From NCBI GenBank assembly GCA_964468345.1, contig CAYXVZ010000014.1:1-64000 (forward strand): a stretch of 64,000 nt of DNA, given 5' to 3'. A program made the position numbers and the translations under genes. Below are positions 53,221-61,757 of this stretch, one piece after another (the first letter of the stretch is position 1; each line of letters opens with the position of its first letter). The notes below the pieces were generated by a model. The model did no database searches and was not told the origin of the DNA. It saw nothing but the letters and a program-made list of their open reading frames with translations. The stretch is from DALYLB01 sp964468345 (GTDB lineage Bacteria; Acidobacteriota; Blastocatellia; RBC074).

Positions 53221-53306
53221 AAGGGGCAAGGAGCGAGGGATTAGGGGCGAGAGTTATTGCGAGCAGATCTTTTTCTCGCCCCCTAGTCCCTCGCCCCTCA
53301 CCCCTT
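53221..53306. repeat. Palindromic element H2 (GGGGCGA words)
   Basis: Imperfect arms at about 53221-53251 and 53275-53306, between the GntR regulator stop and the transporter start. Confidence 0.8.
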
Positions 53307-54033
53307 ATTTTTTCGCTTCCCGCTCCCATCCGCTCTGCGCGGCGCGCAGGTGGCCGGAGAGCATGTCTTTGGCGCGGCGCGCGTCGTGCTTCGCCATCGC
53401 GGCGACGATCTTTTCGTGCCACTCGATGGCTTCATCGAAATCGCTGGCGCGGGCGATAGTCTGCCTGCGAATGTGATAGAGCAATTGCGCGATAGTATCC
53501 ATCACGCCGCTCATCAGCTTATTGTTCGCGGCCCGGGCAATCGCCTGATGAAACTGCACGTCATGTTTAAGGAAGCTTTCCGGATCCCCCTTGGCCGCGC
53601 GCATCCCCTCGATTTCGCGGTTCATTGCCGCGATGTCTTCGGGCGTAGCGCGTTCCGCCGCAAGCTCTGCGAGGCCCGCTTCGATGATGCGGCGGGTTTC
53701 GAACAGTTCCTCGACGCTGGTGTTGTGAATCAGCGTCATAAACTGCATGGGTTCGGTGAAGACTTCGGGAATCTCTTCTGCGATGTAGGTGCCCGCGCCG
53801 GGCTTGGCGCGGATAATGCCCATCACGGAAAGCGCTTTCAAAGCCGTGCGAAGCGAAGGCCGGCTGATATTGAGCATATCCGCAAGTTCGCGCTCCGGGG
53901 GCAGACGGCTGCCTGCTTTCAGTTCTCCGCGTTCGAGTAATTCCTTGATGCGTTGGACAACGAGTTCCGTGATGCCCGCTCTGTCGATCGGTGTCATAGA
54001 GACACTGAGCTGGCTCGTGTTGCGAATGCTCAT
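53305..54033 (-). CDS. GntR-family (FadR subfamily) transcriptional regulator
   Basis: 242 residues from the ATG at 54033, which has a GGGAGG site; the frame extends upstream but poorly. N-terminal winged helix (LLERGELKAGSRLPPERELADMLNISRPSLRTALKAL, wing KPGAGTYIAE). C-terminal all-helical FCD domain with metal-binding pattern: Asp and His in KHDVQFHQAIARAANN and later His in WHEKIVAAMAKHD and SGHLRAA. FCD domains sense organic acids, often through a bound metal. Likely target: its own promoter and the Nramp-related gene. Confidence 0.9.
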   Translation of the reverse strand: MSIRNTSQLSVSMTPIDRAGITELVVQRIKELLERGELKAGSRLPPERELADMLNISRPSLRTALKALSVMGIIRAKPGAGTYIAEEIPEVFTEPMQFMTLIHNTSVEELFETRRIIEAGLAELAAERATPEDIAAMNREIEGMRAAKGDPESFLKHDVQFHQAIARAANNKLMSGVMDTIAQLLYHIRRQTIARASDFDEAIEWHEKIVAAMAKHDARRAKDMLSGHLRAAQSGWEREAKK

Positions 54034-54116
54034 TCGATCCTCCCGTGCCGGTTTGGAGGGCAATAATTTCTGGATGTGTTGAGGGTTCTAGCGACCGTCT
54101 TCTCTTGGTGTATTTG

Positions 54117-54157
54117 TAAGACCGGCGAACTATAAGACCGGCTTCCGGGGAAGTCAA
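54117..54157 (-). promoter_or_regulatory. gntR promoter with 10-bp direct repeats
   Basis: On the minus strand, TTGACT (54152-54157), a 17-nt spacer and TATAGT (54129-54134). Two identical GCCGGTCTTA decamers (54133-54142 and 54117-54126) are spaced 16 bp apart and straddle the -10 box, a reasonable autoregulatory operator. Confidence 0.6.
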
Positions 54158-54901
54158 TCAAACGGCTTTTGTCTTCGCGAGCAATAATTTTTGTTTGGCG
54201 GGCGGGAATTTCTCGATGGCGTATCGCAGGGTCGTGCGCGGCAGGCGCGGACCGTGGGCAAGCAGGAAGGCTTCGAGGCGCGCGGGATCGGCCTTGCCGG
54301 CTTCGCGCAACAGCCAGCCATTGGCCTTGTGAATCAAGTCTTCGGGATAGGGCAGAAGAAGCGCGGCGATCTCGTAAATGTCATCCAGATGCCGGCCGCG
54401 CCGCGCGGAATAGGTCAGCGGAACGGCCGATGCGCGTCGCAGCCAGAGGCTGCGTTTCGCCGTCCAGCTTTTCAGCGTGGGGATAATGTCCGGATCGGCC
54501 GCAATCATCGGAGCGAGGAGCGAGGCGCACAACGAATCCGTCGAGGCCCAGTCGGCGCAATGGTTCTTCCCAAGCCAGCCTTCGATCGGGTTCAACATCG
54601 CCTTCGTGAATCGCTTTCGAAATTCGCTGAGGACGAGAATCCCGACATTCTTGGCTTCGAGTTCCGGCTCGCGAATCAGCAGATCGCAAAATGCGATGGC
54701 GTCTTTCAACTCCCATTCGCCGCGAATCTGCGCGGCCAGTTCCTTCGCGATCTTTCGCACCCCGGGCGTTTTCACGCCATAAAAAGAGATCGATTCATAA
54801 GCCTTGAAATATGCGCGCGCGCCCGCGGCCACTTGCGGATCGCCGGCGGCCTGCAATTCACGAATCGCCTTCGCAGCCAGTTTTTCGGGAGTGATTTTCA
54901 A
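54158..54901 (-). CDS. DNA alkylation repair protein (AlkD-like)
   Basis: 247 residues from a TTG at 54901; no ATG is available and the TTG follows the DUF2905 stop by one base (TAG C TTG). Tandem helical (HEAT-like) units with the AlkD signature stretches YGVKTPGVRKIAKEL, NHCADWASTDSLCASLLAP, and SLWLRRASAVPLTYSARRG. AlkD enzymes excise N3- and N7-alkylated purines without base flipping. Asp in DWAST and Trp/Arg in WLRRAS match the catalytic pocket. Probably cotranscribed with DUF2905. Confidence 0.88.
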   Translation of the reverse strand: MKITPEKLAAKAIRELQAAGDPQVAAGARAYFKAYESISFYGVKTPGVRKIAKELAAQIRGEWELKDAIAFCDLLIREPELEAKNVGILVLSEFRKRFTKAMLNPIEGWLGKNHCADWASTDSLCASLLAPMIAADPDIIPTLKSWTAKRSLWLRRASAVPLTYSARRGRHLDDIYEIAALLLPYPEDLIHKANGWLLREAGKADPARLEAFLLAHGPRLPRTTLRYAIEKFPPAKQKLLLAKTKAV

Positions 54902-54902
54902 G

Positions 54903-55130
54903 CTATTTTCGGAATAACCAGAACAGCAGGGTCAACAAAAGGCTGAGCAGCAACGACGTCATCAACGGAACATAAATGCGCACCGACCCGCTGCTGTTTC
55001 TCCAACTCAGATCGCCGGGCAATCGTCCCAGCCGCAGCCACGGCAGCCGGTCGCCGAGCAGGAACAGCGCGCCGATCACGACGAGCGCAATCCCGCAAAC
55101 GATCAGGATTTTGCCGAACTGCGGATTCAT
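54903..55130 (-). CDS. DUF2905 family small membrane protein
   Basis: 75 residues with two membrane helices (about 7-25 and 55-72). The intervening GDRLPWLRLGRLPGDLSWR is the family hallmark. Function unknown; usually an inner-membrane protein next to DNA repair genes such as ruvB in other bacteria, and here next to an alkylation-repair gene. Start at the ATG 55130, just inside palindrome C5. Confidence 0.85.
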   Translation of the reverse strand: MNPQFGKILIVCGIALVVIGALFLLGDRLPWLRLGRLPGDLSWRNSSGSVRIYVPLMTSLLLSLLLTLLFWLFRK

Positions 55131-55139
55131 AAAAAAAGT

Positions 55140-55256
55140 AGGCAGGAGGCAGCGGCAGTCGGCACCATTCGCGCCGAAATCAATTTATATTCGAACCGGC
55201 TCAAAGCAAGGTCTAACCTCGGCAAGAATACTGCCGACTGCCGCTGCCTCCTGCCT
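55140..55256. repeat. Palindromic element C5
   Basis: Perfect 25-nt arms at 55140-55164 and 55232-55256 with a 67-nt loop, between the ndk stop and the DUF2905 start. Confidence 0.9.
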
Positions 55257-55261
55257 CCTTC

Positions 55262-55684
55262 TTAACAGAACTCTGTTGCGTTGAAGAAGTAACTTACTTC
55301 GATCTTCGCATTCTCCGGCGAATCGGAGCCGTGGGCGGCGTTTTCGCCGAGGCTGGCGCCGAAATCGCCGCGGATGGTTCCCTTGGGCGCTTTGGTCGCA
55401 TCGGTCGGGCCCATCAATTCGCGCCAGGCTTCCTGGGCGTTTTCCTTTTCGAGCGCGAGCACGACGCTCGGGCCGCTGGTCATGAATTCAACAAGTTCGC
55501 CGAAAAAGGGGCGCTCGCGGTGGACGGCATAAAAGCCCTCGGCGACGGGCCGCGACATATGAATCAATTTCATGGCGCGAATTTTGAAGCCGTGATCGGT
55601 GATTCGCTGAATGATGTTTCCGGTGTTTCCCGCGCGAACGGCATCCGGTTTGATAATCGCAAACGTCATGGTTGGTTCTGCCAT
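55262..55684 (-). CDS. ndk: Nucleoside diphosphate kinase
   Basis: 140 residues, normal size. CAGGAG upstream of the ATG at 55684. TFAIIKPDAVRAGNTGNII opens the fold, with the phospho-histidine in NAAHGSDSPENA and RGDFG preceding it. It balances (d)NTP pools by moving the gamma phosphate between nucleotides. A strong sigma-70-like promoter is visible upstream. Confidence 0.95.
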   Translation of the reverse strand: MAEPTMTFAIIKPDAVRAGNTGNIIQRITDHGFKIRAMKLIHMSRPVAEGFYAVHRERPFFGELVEFMTSGPSVVLALEKENAQEAWRELMGPTDATKAPKGTIRGDFGASLGENAAHGSDSPENAKIEVSYFFNATEFC

Positions 55685-55725
55685 TGAGACTCCTGGGTGA
55701 ATGAATGGATGAAGAAGTAAACGAG

Positions 55726-55755
55726 ATCATAACAACTGCATTTTTATATCGTCAA
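55726..55755 (-). promoter_or_regulatory. Predicted ndk promoter
   Basis: On the minus strand, TTGACG (55750-55755), an 18-nt spacer and TATGAT (55726-55731), giving a ~35-nt leader ending in the CAGGAG ribosome site. Confidence 0.55.
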
Positions 55756-55970
55756 ACTCATTAAATTTTTCGGCGGTGCTGCAAGGGCTTTCCCATCGAT
55801 GCGTTCTTGAAATCGAAGCGACGGGAACCCTTTCCCCTGCTTCAGCGTCAATACAGCCAATCGCGATTTGCAGCTATTTTCCAGTTGCTCTCTGCAACAG
55901 GTGTCTCGCGCCCGATGCGCCCGGCGCGTGCAAGGGATCAGTGTGCCTCGGGAACGAACGGAGACAGGTT

Positions 55971-58460
55971 ATGAATAAACGACGGATTGCACTCTCAATA
56001 TTATTTGCCGCGCTATTGGCGGGCTTCACAACCATTTTAAAACTCAACCGCCATTCGGGTGTGGTCGAGGCCGCGCCGAACAAGGTCACGCAGGGCGCGC
56101 TGCAGATTCTGCGCAAGGACGGCGCGTCGAACGCGCAGTGCCCGCTCAAGCACACCGATGTCAAAGCGGAGATCAGCGGATCGCTCGCGCGCGTGAACGT
56201 GACCCAGGAATTCACGAATCCGCTGGATGAAAAGATCGAAGCGGTCTATGTCTTCCCCTTGCCGCAGAACGCGGCCGTGGACGATATGACGATGATCGTC
56301 GGGGACCGCACCGTGAAAGGAAAAATCAAACGCCGCGAAGAAGCGCGCGCGATTTATGACGCGGCGCGCAACGCGGGCCAGGTCGCGAGCCTGCTCGATC
56401 AGGAGCGGCCGAATATCTTTACGCAATCGGTCGCGAACATCCTGCCCGGCGCGACGGTGAAGATCACGATCAGTTATGTAGAGCATATGAAATATGAAGC
56501 GGGCAGCTACGAATTCGTCTTCCCGATGGTCGTCGGTCCCCGCTACATTCCGGGCGACGCGACGGGCAAGCAGGCCACTAATCAGGGTGGAGGCTTTGCG
56601 CCCGATACCGGCCAGGTGCCCGACGGTTCGCGCATCACCCCGCAGGTGACGCCCAAAGGGACGCGCGCGGGCCACGATATTTCGATCGACGTGATGGTCG
56701 ATGCGGGCGTGGCGATCGACAATCTCGGCTGCGCATCGCATGACGTGAACGTCACGCGCCCCGGCATCAATCAGGCATTCGTGCAGTTGCGCAATCAGGC
56801 GACGATTCCGAATAAGGACTTCATTCTGAAATTCGACGTCGCGGGAAAGAAAATTTCGGACGGCGTGCTGACGCATCGCGACGCGCAGGGCGGATTCTTT
56901 TCGGTGATGCTGCAACCGCCCGATCAGGTTTCGGCGGCGGATGTCACCTCGAAAGAACTGGTGTTTGTGCTCGATACATCGGGTTCGATGAGCGGCTTTC
57001 CGATCGAGAAAGCCAAAGAGACGATGAAGCTCGCGCTCGATTCGCTCTATCCCAACGATACATTCAATCTGATCACCTTCGCCGGTGACACGCATATTCT
57101 GTTTCCTCAGCCGCAACCAGCAACTCGAGAAAACCTGCGGAAAGCGCAGGTTTTTCTCGAGTCCCGTCAGGGCGGCGGCGGCACGGAAATGATGAAGGCC
57201 ATTCGGGCCGCGCTCGATTCGAGTGATCAACAGGATCACATTCGCATCGTCTGTTTTATGACGGACGGTTATGTCGGCGATGACATGACGATCATCGGCG
57301 AAGTCCAGAAACATCCGAATGCCCGCGTCTTCAGCTTCGGCATCGGGTCCTCAGTCAACCGCTTTCTGCTCGATAAGATGGCCGAGCACGGCCGCGGCGA
57401 AGTCGAATATGTCTCTCTCACGGACGACGGTTCGGCCGCGGCCAAACGCTTTCACGAACGCGTGCGCAGCCCGCTGCTCACCGATATCGAAATCGACTGG
57501 AACGGCCTGCCCGTGGCGGATGTTTATCCGAAGCGGATTCCCGATCTGTTCAGCGCGAAGCCGCTGATTCTGACGGGCCGCTACACCGCGGGAGGCAAAG
57601 GGACGATTCGCCTGAAAGGCAAGCAGGGCGGGCGCGAAATCGTTCGCGAGATTCCGGTCACGCTGCCGGAAGCCGAATCGAAACACGATGTCCTCGCCAC
57701 GCTCTGGGCCCGCACGCGCATCGACGATCTGATGAGCCAGGATTTTCAGGGCATCCAGAACGGCAATCCCAAGACTGAAGTCCGTGATGCCATCACGCAA
57801 CTCGGCCTCGAATACCGGCTGATGACGCAGTTCACGTCCTTTGTCGCGGTCGAAGAAACCGTCGTCACCGACGGCGGCCAGCCGCGCCGCATCGACGTCC
57901 CGGTCGAAATGCCCGAAGGCGTCAGCTATGAAGGCGTGTTTGGGGATGAAGAACGGGCAGAGCGAAAAGTGTCCATGCAATCCATACGGGCTCAGCAAAG
58001 CGTTTCCGCCGGCGTTCTGGGAAGGGCTAAAGGAGGAGGCGGGTCAGTCTATCATTCCGCTCCAAGTTCTCCGGCGCCTCCGCCCGTCAAAGCGACTCCA
58101 AAACCCGTCGCCCAGGAGCGTGATAAAGAAGACGCTTCCGGACGCTCGGATGACAGGCTCGCTTCTGCCGAGTCCTCGAAGCTTCATCCTTCGCTGGCAC
58201 AGATCGTCACGCAATTGAAATCCAAGGGCACGCAGGTTTCGGCCGAGGAAGCGAAACTTGTCACGAACGGCAAAGTAGAGATCCAGGTCTGGCTGACCGA
58301 GAAGACGCCGGCCGCGATCGAGCAACTCAAGAAGCTCGGCTTCGAGGTCGTCCTCGATCCGAAATCGTCGAAAGTCCTGATCGGCCGCCTGCCGATCGAA
58401 AAACTGTCGTCCTTAGCCGAACTCGCTGTGGTGCGGTATATCGCTCCGCAGGGGAGATAA
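55971..58460 (+). CDS. Secreted VIT-VWA protein with a C-terminal inhibitor-like domain
   Basis: 829 residues from the ATG at 55971, chosen for its signal peptide (RRIALSILFAALLAGF). Residues ~60-190 are a VIT domain (VTQEFTNPLDEKIEAVYVFPLP, EARAIYDAARNAGQVASLLDQERPNIFTQ). A von Willebrand A domain follows with the full metal site: DTSGSMSG, the Thr in GGGTEMM, and Asp in FMTDGYVGDD. After a Ser/Pro linker (~690-735), the last ~90 residues (EIQVWLTEKTPAAIEQLKKLGF, VLIGRLPIEKLSSLAELAVVRYIAP) resemble propeptide/inhibitor-like domains of secreted peptidases. Probably an adhesion or processing factor in the envelope. Confidence 0.87.
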   Translation: MNKRRIALSILFAALLAGFTTILKLNRHSGVVEAAPNKVTQGALQILRKDGASNAQCPLKHTDVKAEISGSLARVNVTQEFTNPLDEKIEAVYVFPLPQNAAVDDMTMIVGDRTVKGKIKRREEARAIYDAARNAGQVASLLDQERPNIFTQSVANILPGATVKITISYVEHMKYEAGSYEFVFPMVVGPRYIPGDATGKQATNQGGGFAPDTGQVPDGSRITPQVTPKGTRAGHDISIDVMVDAGVAIDNLGCASHDVNVTRPGINQAFVQLRNQATIPNKDFILKFDVAGKKISDGVLTHRDAQGGFFSVMLQPPDQVSAADVTSKELVFVLDTSGSMSGFPIEKAKETMKLALDSLYPNDTFNLITFAGDTHILFPQPQPATRENLRKAQVFLESRQGGGGTEMMKAIRAALDSSDQQDHIRIVCFMTDGYVGDDMTIIGEVQKHPNARVFSFGIGSSVNRFLLDKMAEHGRGEVEYVSLTDDGSAAAKRFHERVRSPLLTDIEIDWNGLPVADVYPKRIPDLFSAKPLILTGRYTAGGKGTIRLKGKQGGREIVREIPVTLPEAESKHDVLATLWARTRIDDLMSQDFQGIQNGNPKTEVRDAITQLGLEYRLMTQFTSFVAVEETVVTDGGQPRRIDVPVEMPEGVSYEGVFGDEERAERKVSMQSIRAQQSVSAGVLGRAKGGGGSVYHSAPSSPAPPPVKATPKPVAQERDKEDASGRSDDRLASAESSKLHPSLAQIVTQLKSKGTQVSAEEAKLVTNGKVEIQVWLTEKTPAAIEQLKKLGFEVVLDPKSSKVLIGRLPIEKLSSLAELAVVRYIAPQGR

Positions 58461-58462
58461 AG

Positions 58463-58622
58463 AAAGGCAGGGGCGAGGGGCGAGGGGCGAGGGGCGAGTT
58501 AAAAGTGCAGCATGAAAAGTCGTGTGTAGGAAACTATCGCAGAAGAGAACTTTTCTTACTTTTCACTCAGCACTCAGCACTTTTAACTCGCCTCTCGCCC
58601 CTACTCCCTCGCCCCTGCCTTT
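58463..58622. repeat. Palindromic element H3 (GGGGCGA heptamers)
   Basis: 46-nt arms at 58463-58508 and 58577-58622 with a few mismatches, starting three bases after the VIT-VWA stop. The right arm runs into the 3' end of the convergent gene at 58601 and encodes its last residues. Confidence 0.9.
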
Positions 58623-59293
58623 CCCGCCCCTGCCTTATTCACTTCCTCCCACAACGCCTGCCACGATGCACGCAGCAGATCACCAATACGGTTCCAATCA
58701 GCTTCGCTGACGCCGTTCGAAGCCGCCTCTTTATCGCGAATGGACATGGCTTCCTGCCGAAGGCGGGCGTGCTCCATCAGCCGTTCAGGCGGGAGTTGAT
58801 AAATCTCTGCGGGCAAGGCGGCCAGGGCACGCGCGAGATCCTGCGGGGAATATTTGGCGCGCTGCCGGTGAATGATCCACCATTCGAGTTCGAGTTTCGC
58901 GGCCCGCTCGACATCAAAGGGAATGTCGCTGCCGTCGCGGATGGCCTGATAAAAATTGATCAGGTACGGCATGGCTTTTTCGTAATCTTCCCGCTTCTTT
59001 CCATCCTTGAAAACGAAGGCGGCCTTCGCGGCCTGATAGGCAACGGCGTTCGAGGTCGCGACCGGCATCTGATACTGCGATCGCAACAGACTGGAAAGCT
59101 GATTGAACAGCTTCACGCGTTCGCGGGCGTAATACGATCGCCACATTTCCGTTTCCATACGGGCGATCTCATTCGGATCGAAACTCCGCATCCTGGTCGT
59201 TCGCGGCCCGTACAAATCAAACCCCACCCAGACAACAATAGCCACCAAAGCGCAAAGAAAAAACAAAAGAGTTCTACGGATAATCGTTCGCAT
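58601..59293 (-). CDS. Hypothetical membrane-anchored or secreted protein
   Basis: 230 residues. A single N-terminal hydrophobic segment (LLFFLCALVAIVVWVGF) acts as anchor or signal. The rest is alpha-helical and charged (IARMETEMWRSYYARERVKLF, AKLELEWWIIHRQRAKYSPQDLARALA), with no recognised family. The last residues NKAGAGKAGARE are encoded by repeat H3 and resemble the VKAGARE end of the GMC protein, so the ancestral C-terminus was probably near EEVNKA. Convergent with the VIT-VWA gene. Confidence 0.65.
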   Translation of the reverse strand: MRTIIRRTLLFFLCALVAIVVWVGFDLYGPRTTRMRSFDPNEIARMETEMWRSYYARERVKLFNQLSSLLRSQYQMPVATSNAVAYQAAKAAFVFKDGKKREDYEKAMPYLINFYQAIRDGSDIPFDVERAAKLELEWWIIHRQRAKYSPQDLARALAALPAEIYQLPPERLMEHARLRQEAMSIRDKEAASNGVSEADWNRIGDLLRASWQALWEEVNKAGAGKAGARE

Positions 59294-59355
59294 ACAACAG
59301 ATCTATTTATTCATCCTTGAGCCCATTCGATATTTAAGGAGGCTTCAGCAAGAAA

Positions 59356-59385
59356 CTGCCGACTGCCGCTGCCTCCTGCCTCCTT
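59356..59385. repeat. Single C-family arm (C7)
   Basis: CTGCCGACTGCCGCTGCCTCC word series without an opposite arm, upstream of the 58601-59293 gene and just after the aminotransferase stop. Confidence 0.75.
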
Positions 59386-59396
59386 CTTTTTGCCTC

Positions 59397-60521
59397 TTAG
59401 ACTGGCAATACATCAATCAACCGATCGATGTCGTCGCGCGTGTTGTAAAAATGCGGCGAAATGCGCAGGCGGCCGAGCCGGGTGGTTGTGATGATCTGAT
59501 GCTGGTTGAGCAGGTCATACAGCGCATCGGCGGAATGGCGATCGTGCCGGCAGCAGATCACAGCGGATTTTTCGCCCTCGCGTCGGGAACTGACGACCTG
59601 ATAACCTTTTTCCTGGAGGCGGCCGCAAAGATAGTCGCCCAGGCCGAGCAGGTAGTTCTCGATCGTTTCCACACCGACTTTCTCGAACAAGTCGATCGAC
59701 GCGCCGAGGCCCATCACGCCCGCCGTATTGAGCGCGCCGGGCTCATAGCGCCGGGCGCGATTCGGATAGGGTTGATCGAAATTGAAATAATCGTCAGGAT
59801 TCTCGACCGAGAGCCAGCCGACCATCGTGGGTTTGATTTGCGGCATCGCCGCGCGCGAGACATACATCAGCGCGACGCCATCCGGCCCGAGCAGAAACTT
59901 GTGCGAATCGGCCGAGAAGGCATCGATGTTGCAGGCCGCGACGTCCAGCTTCAACGCGCCCAGCCCCTGAATCGCATCGACGACGAACAGAACGCCTCGC
60001 CGGCGGCATTCGCGGCCGATCGCAGCCAGATTATTGCGAAAGCCGCTGCCGAACTCGACGAAGCTCAAGGTCACGACGCGCGTGCGGTCGTCGATCAGGG
60101 CGAGAATCTCTTCCGTCTCCAATCGCCCATCGCGCTCTTTCGCCCGCCGAATCTCGACGCCGAATTCGCGGCCGATGCGAATCCACGGCTGCGCATTCGA
60201 GGGAAATTCGCATTCGGCCGTGACGATATTGTCGCCGGCTTGCCAGCCAATTCCATTTGCAATCATCGACAGGCCCGACGAAGTATTCGGCGCAAAGGCG
60301 ATCTCATCCGCCTGCGCATTTACAAACCGCGCCGCCGCTTCGCGCACGCGCCGAATGGCATCGAGCCATTCGCGAAAATTCACGAAGCCATGCTCGAGCA
60401 GATCGCGCGCATAGCCCTGCATTGCTTCAAAGACGGGCAACGAAATCGGACACACCGCGGCGTGATTCAGATATACGTGATGCTGCGTAACGGGAAAAAG
60501 TTTTCGGATTTCAGGATTCAT
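59397..60521 (-). CDS. Class V aminotransferase / cysteine desulfurase-like PLP enzyme
   Basis: 374 residues from the ATG at 60521; the longer frame upstream only translates repeat C6. Features: YLNHAAVCPISLPV at the N-terminus, FAPNTSSGLSMIANG phosphate loop, LFVVDAIQGLGALKLD with the cofactor Asp, Schiff-base Lys in FSADSHKFLLGPDGVALMY, and RLRISPHFYNTRDDIDRL at the C-terminus. No desulfurase-type active-site cysteine loop is obvious, so an amine or amino-acid transferase/lyase role such as isopenicillin-N-epimerase-like enzymes is more likely. Cytoplasmic. Confidence 0.87.
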   Translation of the reverse strand: MNPEIRKLFPVTQHHVYLNHAAVCPISLPVFEAMQGYARDLLEHGFVNFREWLDAIRRVREAAARFVNAQADEIAFAPNTSSGLSMIANGIGWQAGDNIVTAECEFPSNAQPWIRIGREFGVEIRRAKERDGRLETEEILALIDDRTRVVTLSFVEFGSGFRNNLAAIGRECRRRGVLFVVDAIQGLGALKLDVAACNIDAFSADSHKFLLGPDGVALMYVSRAAMPQIKPTMVGWLSVENPDDYFNFDQPYPNRARRYEPGALNTAGVMGLGASIDLFEKVGVETIENYLLGLGDYLCGRLQEKGYQVVSSRREGEKSAVICCRHDRHSADALYDLLNQHQIITTTRLGRLRISPHFYNTRDDIDRLIDVLPV

Positions 60522-60531
60522 AATAGAAAGT

Positions 60532-60648
60532 AGGCAGGAGGCAGCGGCAGTCGGCAGTATCCCTGCCAAGTTGTCTTTAGTTTCAAAATAACAATATAAC
60601 GAGAAGAAGCCTCGGCGAGAGCCTGCCGACTGCCGCTGCCTCCTGCCT
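60532..60648. repeat. Palindromic element C6
   Basis: Perfect 26-nt arms at 60532-60557 and 60623-60648 with a 65-nt loop, between the ABC permease stop and the aminotransferase start. The same arms as C5, with an unrelated loop. Confidence 0.9.
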
Positions 60649-60659
60649 CCTTCCAATTT

Positions 60660-61757
60660 TTACTGCCAGCGAAAGATCTTCAGCGCCACGAGAAAACTCC
60701 CCAGGCCCCAGGCGATCAGGATCGTGATGGGAAGAAGATTGGCCGTGAGCGGCGCGCCGTCGTTCATGACCGAGCGAAGCGCATCGTTCAGTGCCGTCAA
60801 GGGCAGGGCGCGAATGAAGGGCTGCATGACATCGGGAAACTTTGCGGCCGAAAAGAAGCTGCCCGAGAGCAGCCACATCGGCAGCATCACCAGATTCATC
60901 CATCCCGAGGCGGCTTCGATGGTTTTGACGCGCGCGCCGACCAGCAGGCCGATGCCCGCGAAGGTCATCGAGCCGATGATCGCGATCGTCAGAAAGCCCA
61001 GGACCGAGCCGTGAATTTTCACGCCGAAGACCAGATAGGCGAAGCCGAGAACCGCCGCGACTTCGAGAAACAAAAACACGAGCCGCGAGAGCATGAATGA
61101 AAGCAGAAAATGCCAGCGGCGCATCGGCGTGGCGGCCAGGCGTTTGAGCAGCTTTTGCGTTCGCGCCATCACGATGGCAAAGCCGAGTCCCCACATGCCG
61201 CTGCCCATCAGGTTCAGGCCGATCAGGCCCGGAATCAGAAAGTCGATATAGCGCGCGCCGGGTTCGGTGAAGGTTTCTTCGCGAACCGTGGCAATGTCTT
61301 TGCGGCCGGCCGCGCGCTGCAGCGCATCGTCCGTCAGCAATTTTGCATTCTGGCTTTCGGGCCGCGTCGGATCGAAGCGGAAGGCAAAAGCAGAATCCGC
61401 ATTTCCCTCCACGACCAGCGCAACCTTGCCGGTGCGCAGCGCGACGGCGGCTTCAGCAGAGGGCAAAAGCATCGCTTCGAGCCCGGAAGACCGCGAGATC
61501 GCCGCGGCCGTCGCGGCCGCGTTCGGCGCGCCCGCATCGACGGCAACCCGGACTTTTTCCGGCGCGGTGTTTCGAAATGCGATGCCGAGCGCGAAAGCCA
61601 TCAGGACGGGAAAGCCGAAGACCCAGAAGACGGCTTCGGGCTGGCGAACGAATTCGCGCATTCGCGCGAGCGTCAATTCAATCAGCGGATGCGACCAGGT
61701 TTTCCCGGCCGGCTGCGGCTGCGTTCCGACACGAATTTCGGCCTGTGCTTCACTCAT
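60660..61757 (-). CDS. ABC-2 type exporter permease
   Basis: 365 residues. One N-terminal membrane helix (VFWVFGFPVLMAFALGIAF), a periplasmic domain of about 120 residues, then five more helices (GLIGLNLMGSGMWGLGFAIVMA, LVFLFLEVAAVLGFAYLVF, FLTIAIIGSMTFAGIGLLVGA and others). This layout is that of ABC-2 permeases with a large extracellular loop (drug/polyketide or lipid exporters). The start overlaps the ATPase stop by 8 bp, so the two subunits are coupled. Substrate unknown. Confidence 0.88.
   Translation of the reverse strand: MSEAQAEIRVGTQPQPAGKTWSHPLIELTLARMREFVRQPEAVFWVFGFPVLMAFALGIAFRNTAPEKVRVAVDAGAPNAAATAAAISRSSGLEAMLLPSAEAAVALRTGKVALVVEGNADSAFAFRFDPTRPESQNAKLLTDDALQRAAGRKDIATVREETFTEPGARYIDFLIPGLIGLNLMGSGMWGLGFAIVMARTQKLLKRLAATPMRRWHFLLSFMLSRLVFLFLEVAAVLGFAYLVFGVKIHGSVLGFLTIAIIGSMTFAGIGLLVGARVKTIEAASGWMNLVMLPMWLLSGSFFSAAKFPDVMQPFIRALPLTALNDALRSVMNDGAPLTANLLPITILIAWGLGSFLVALKIFRWQ

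Noticed and set aside
60522..60656. N-terminal extension of the class V aminotransferase
   Set aside because: The residues (GILPTAAASCLL) are a translation of repeat C6; the enzyme fold starts at the ATG at 60521.
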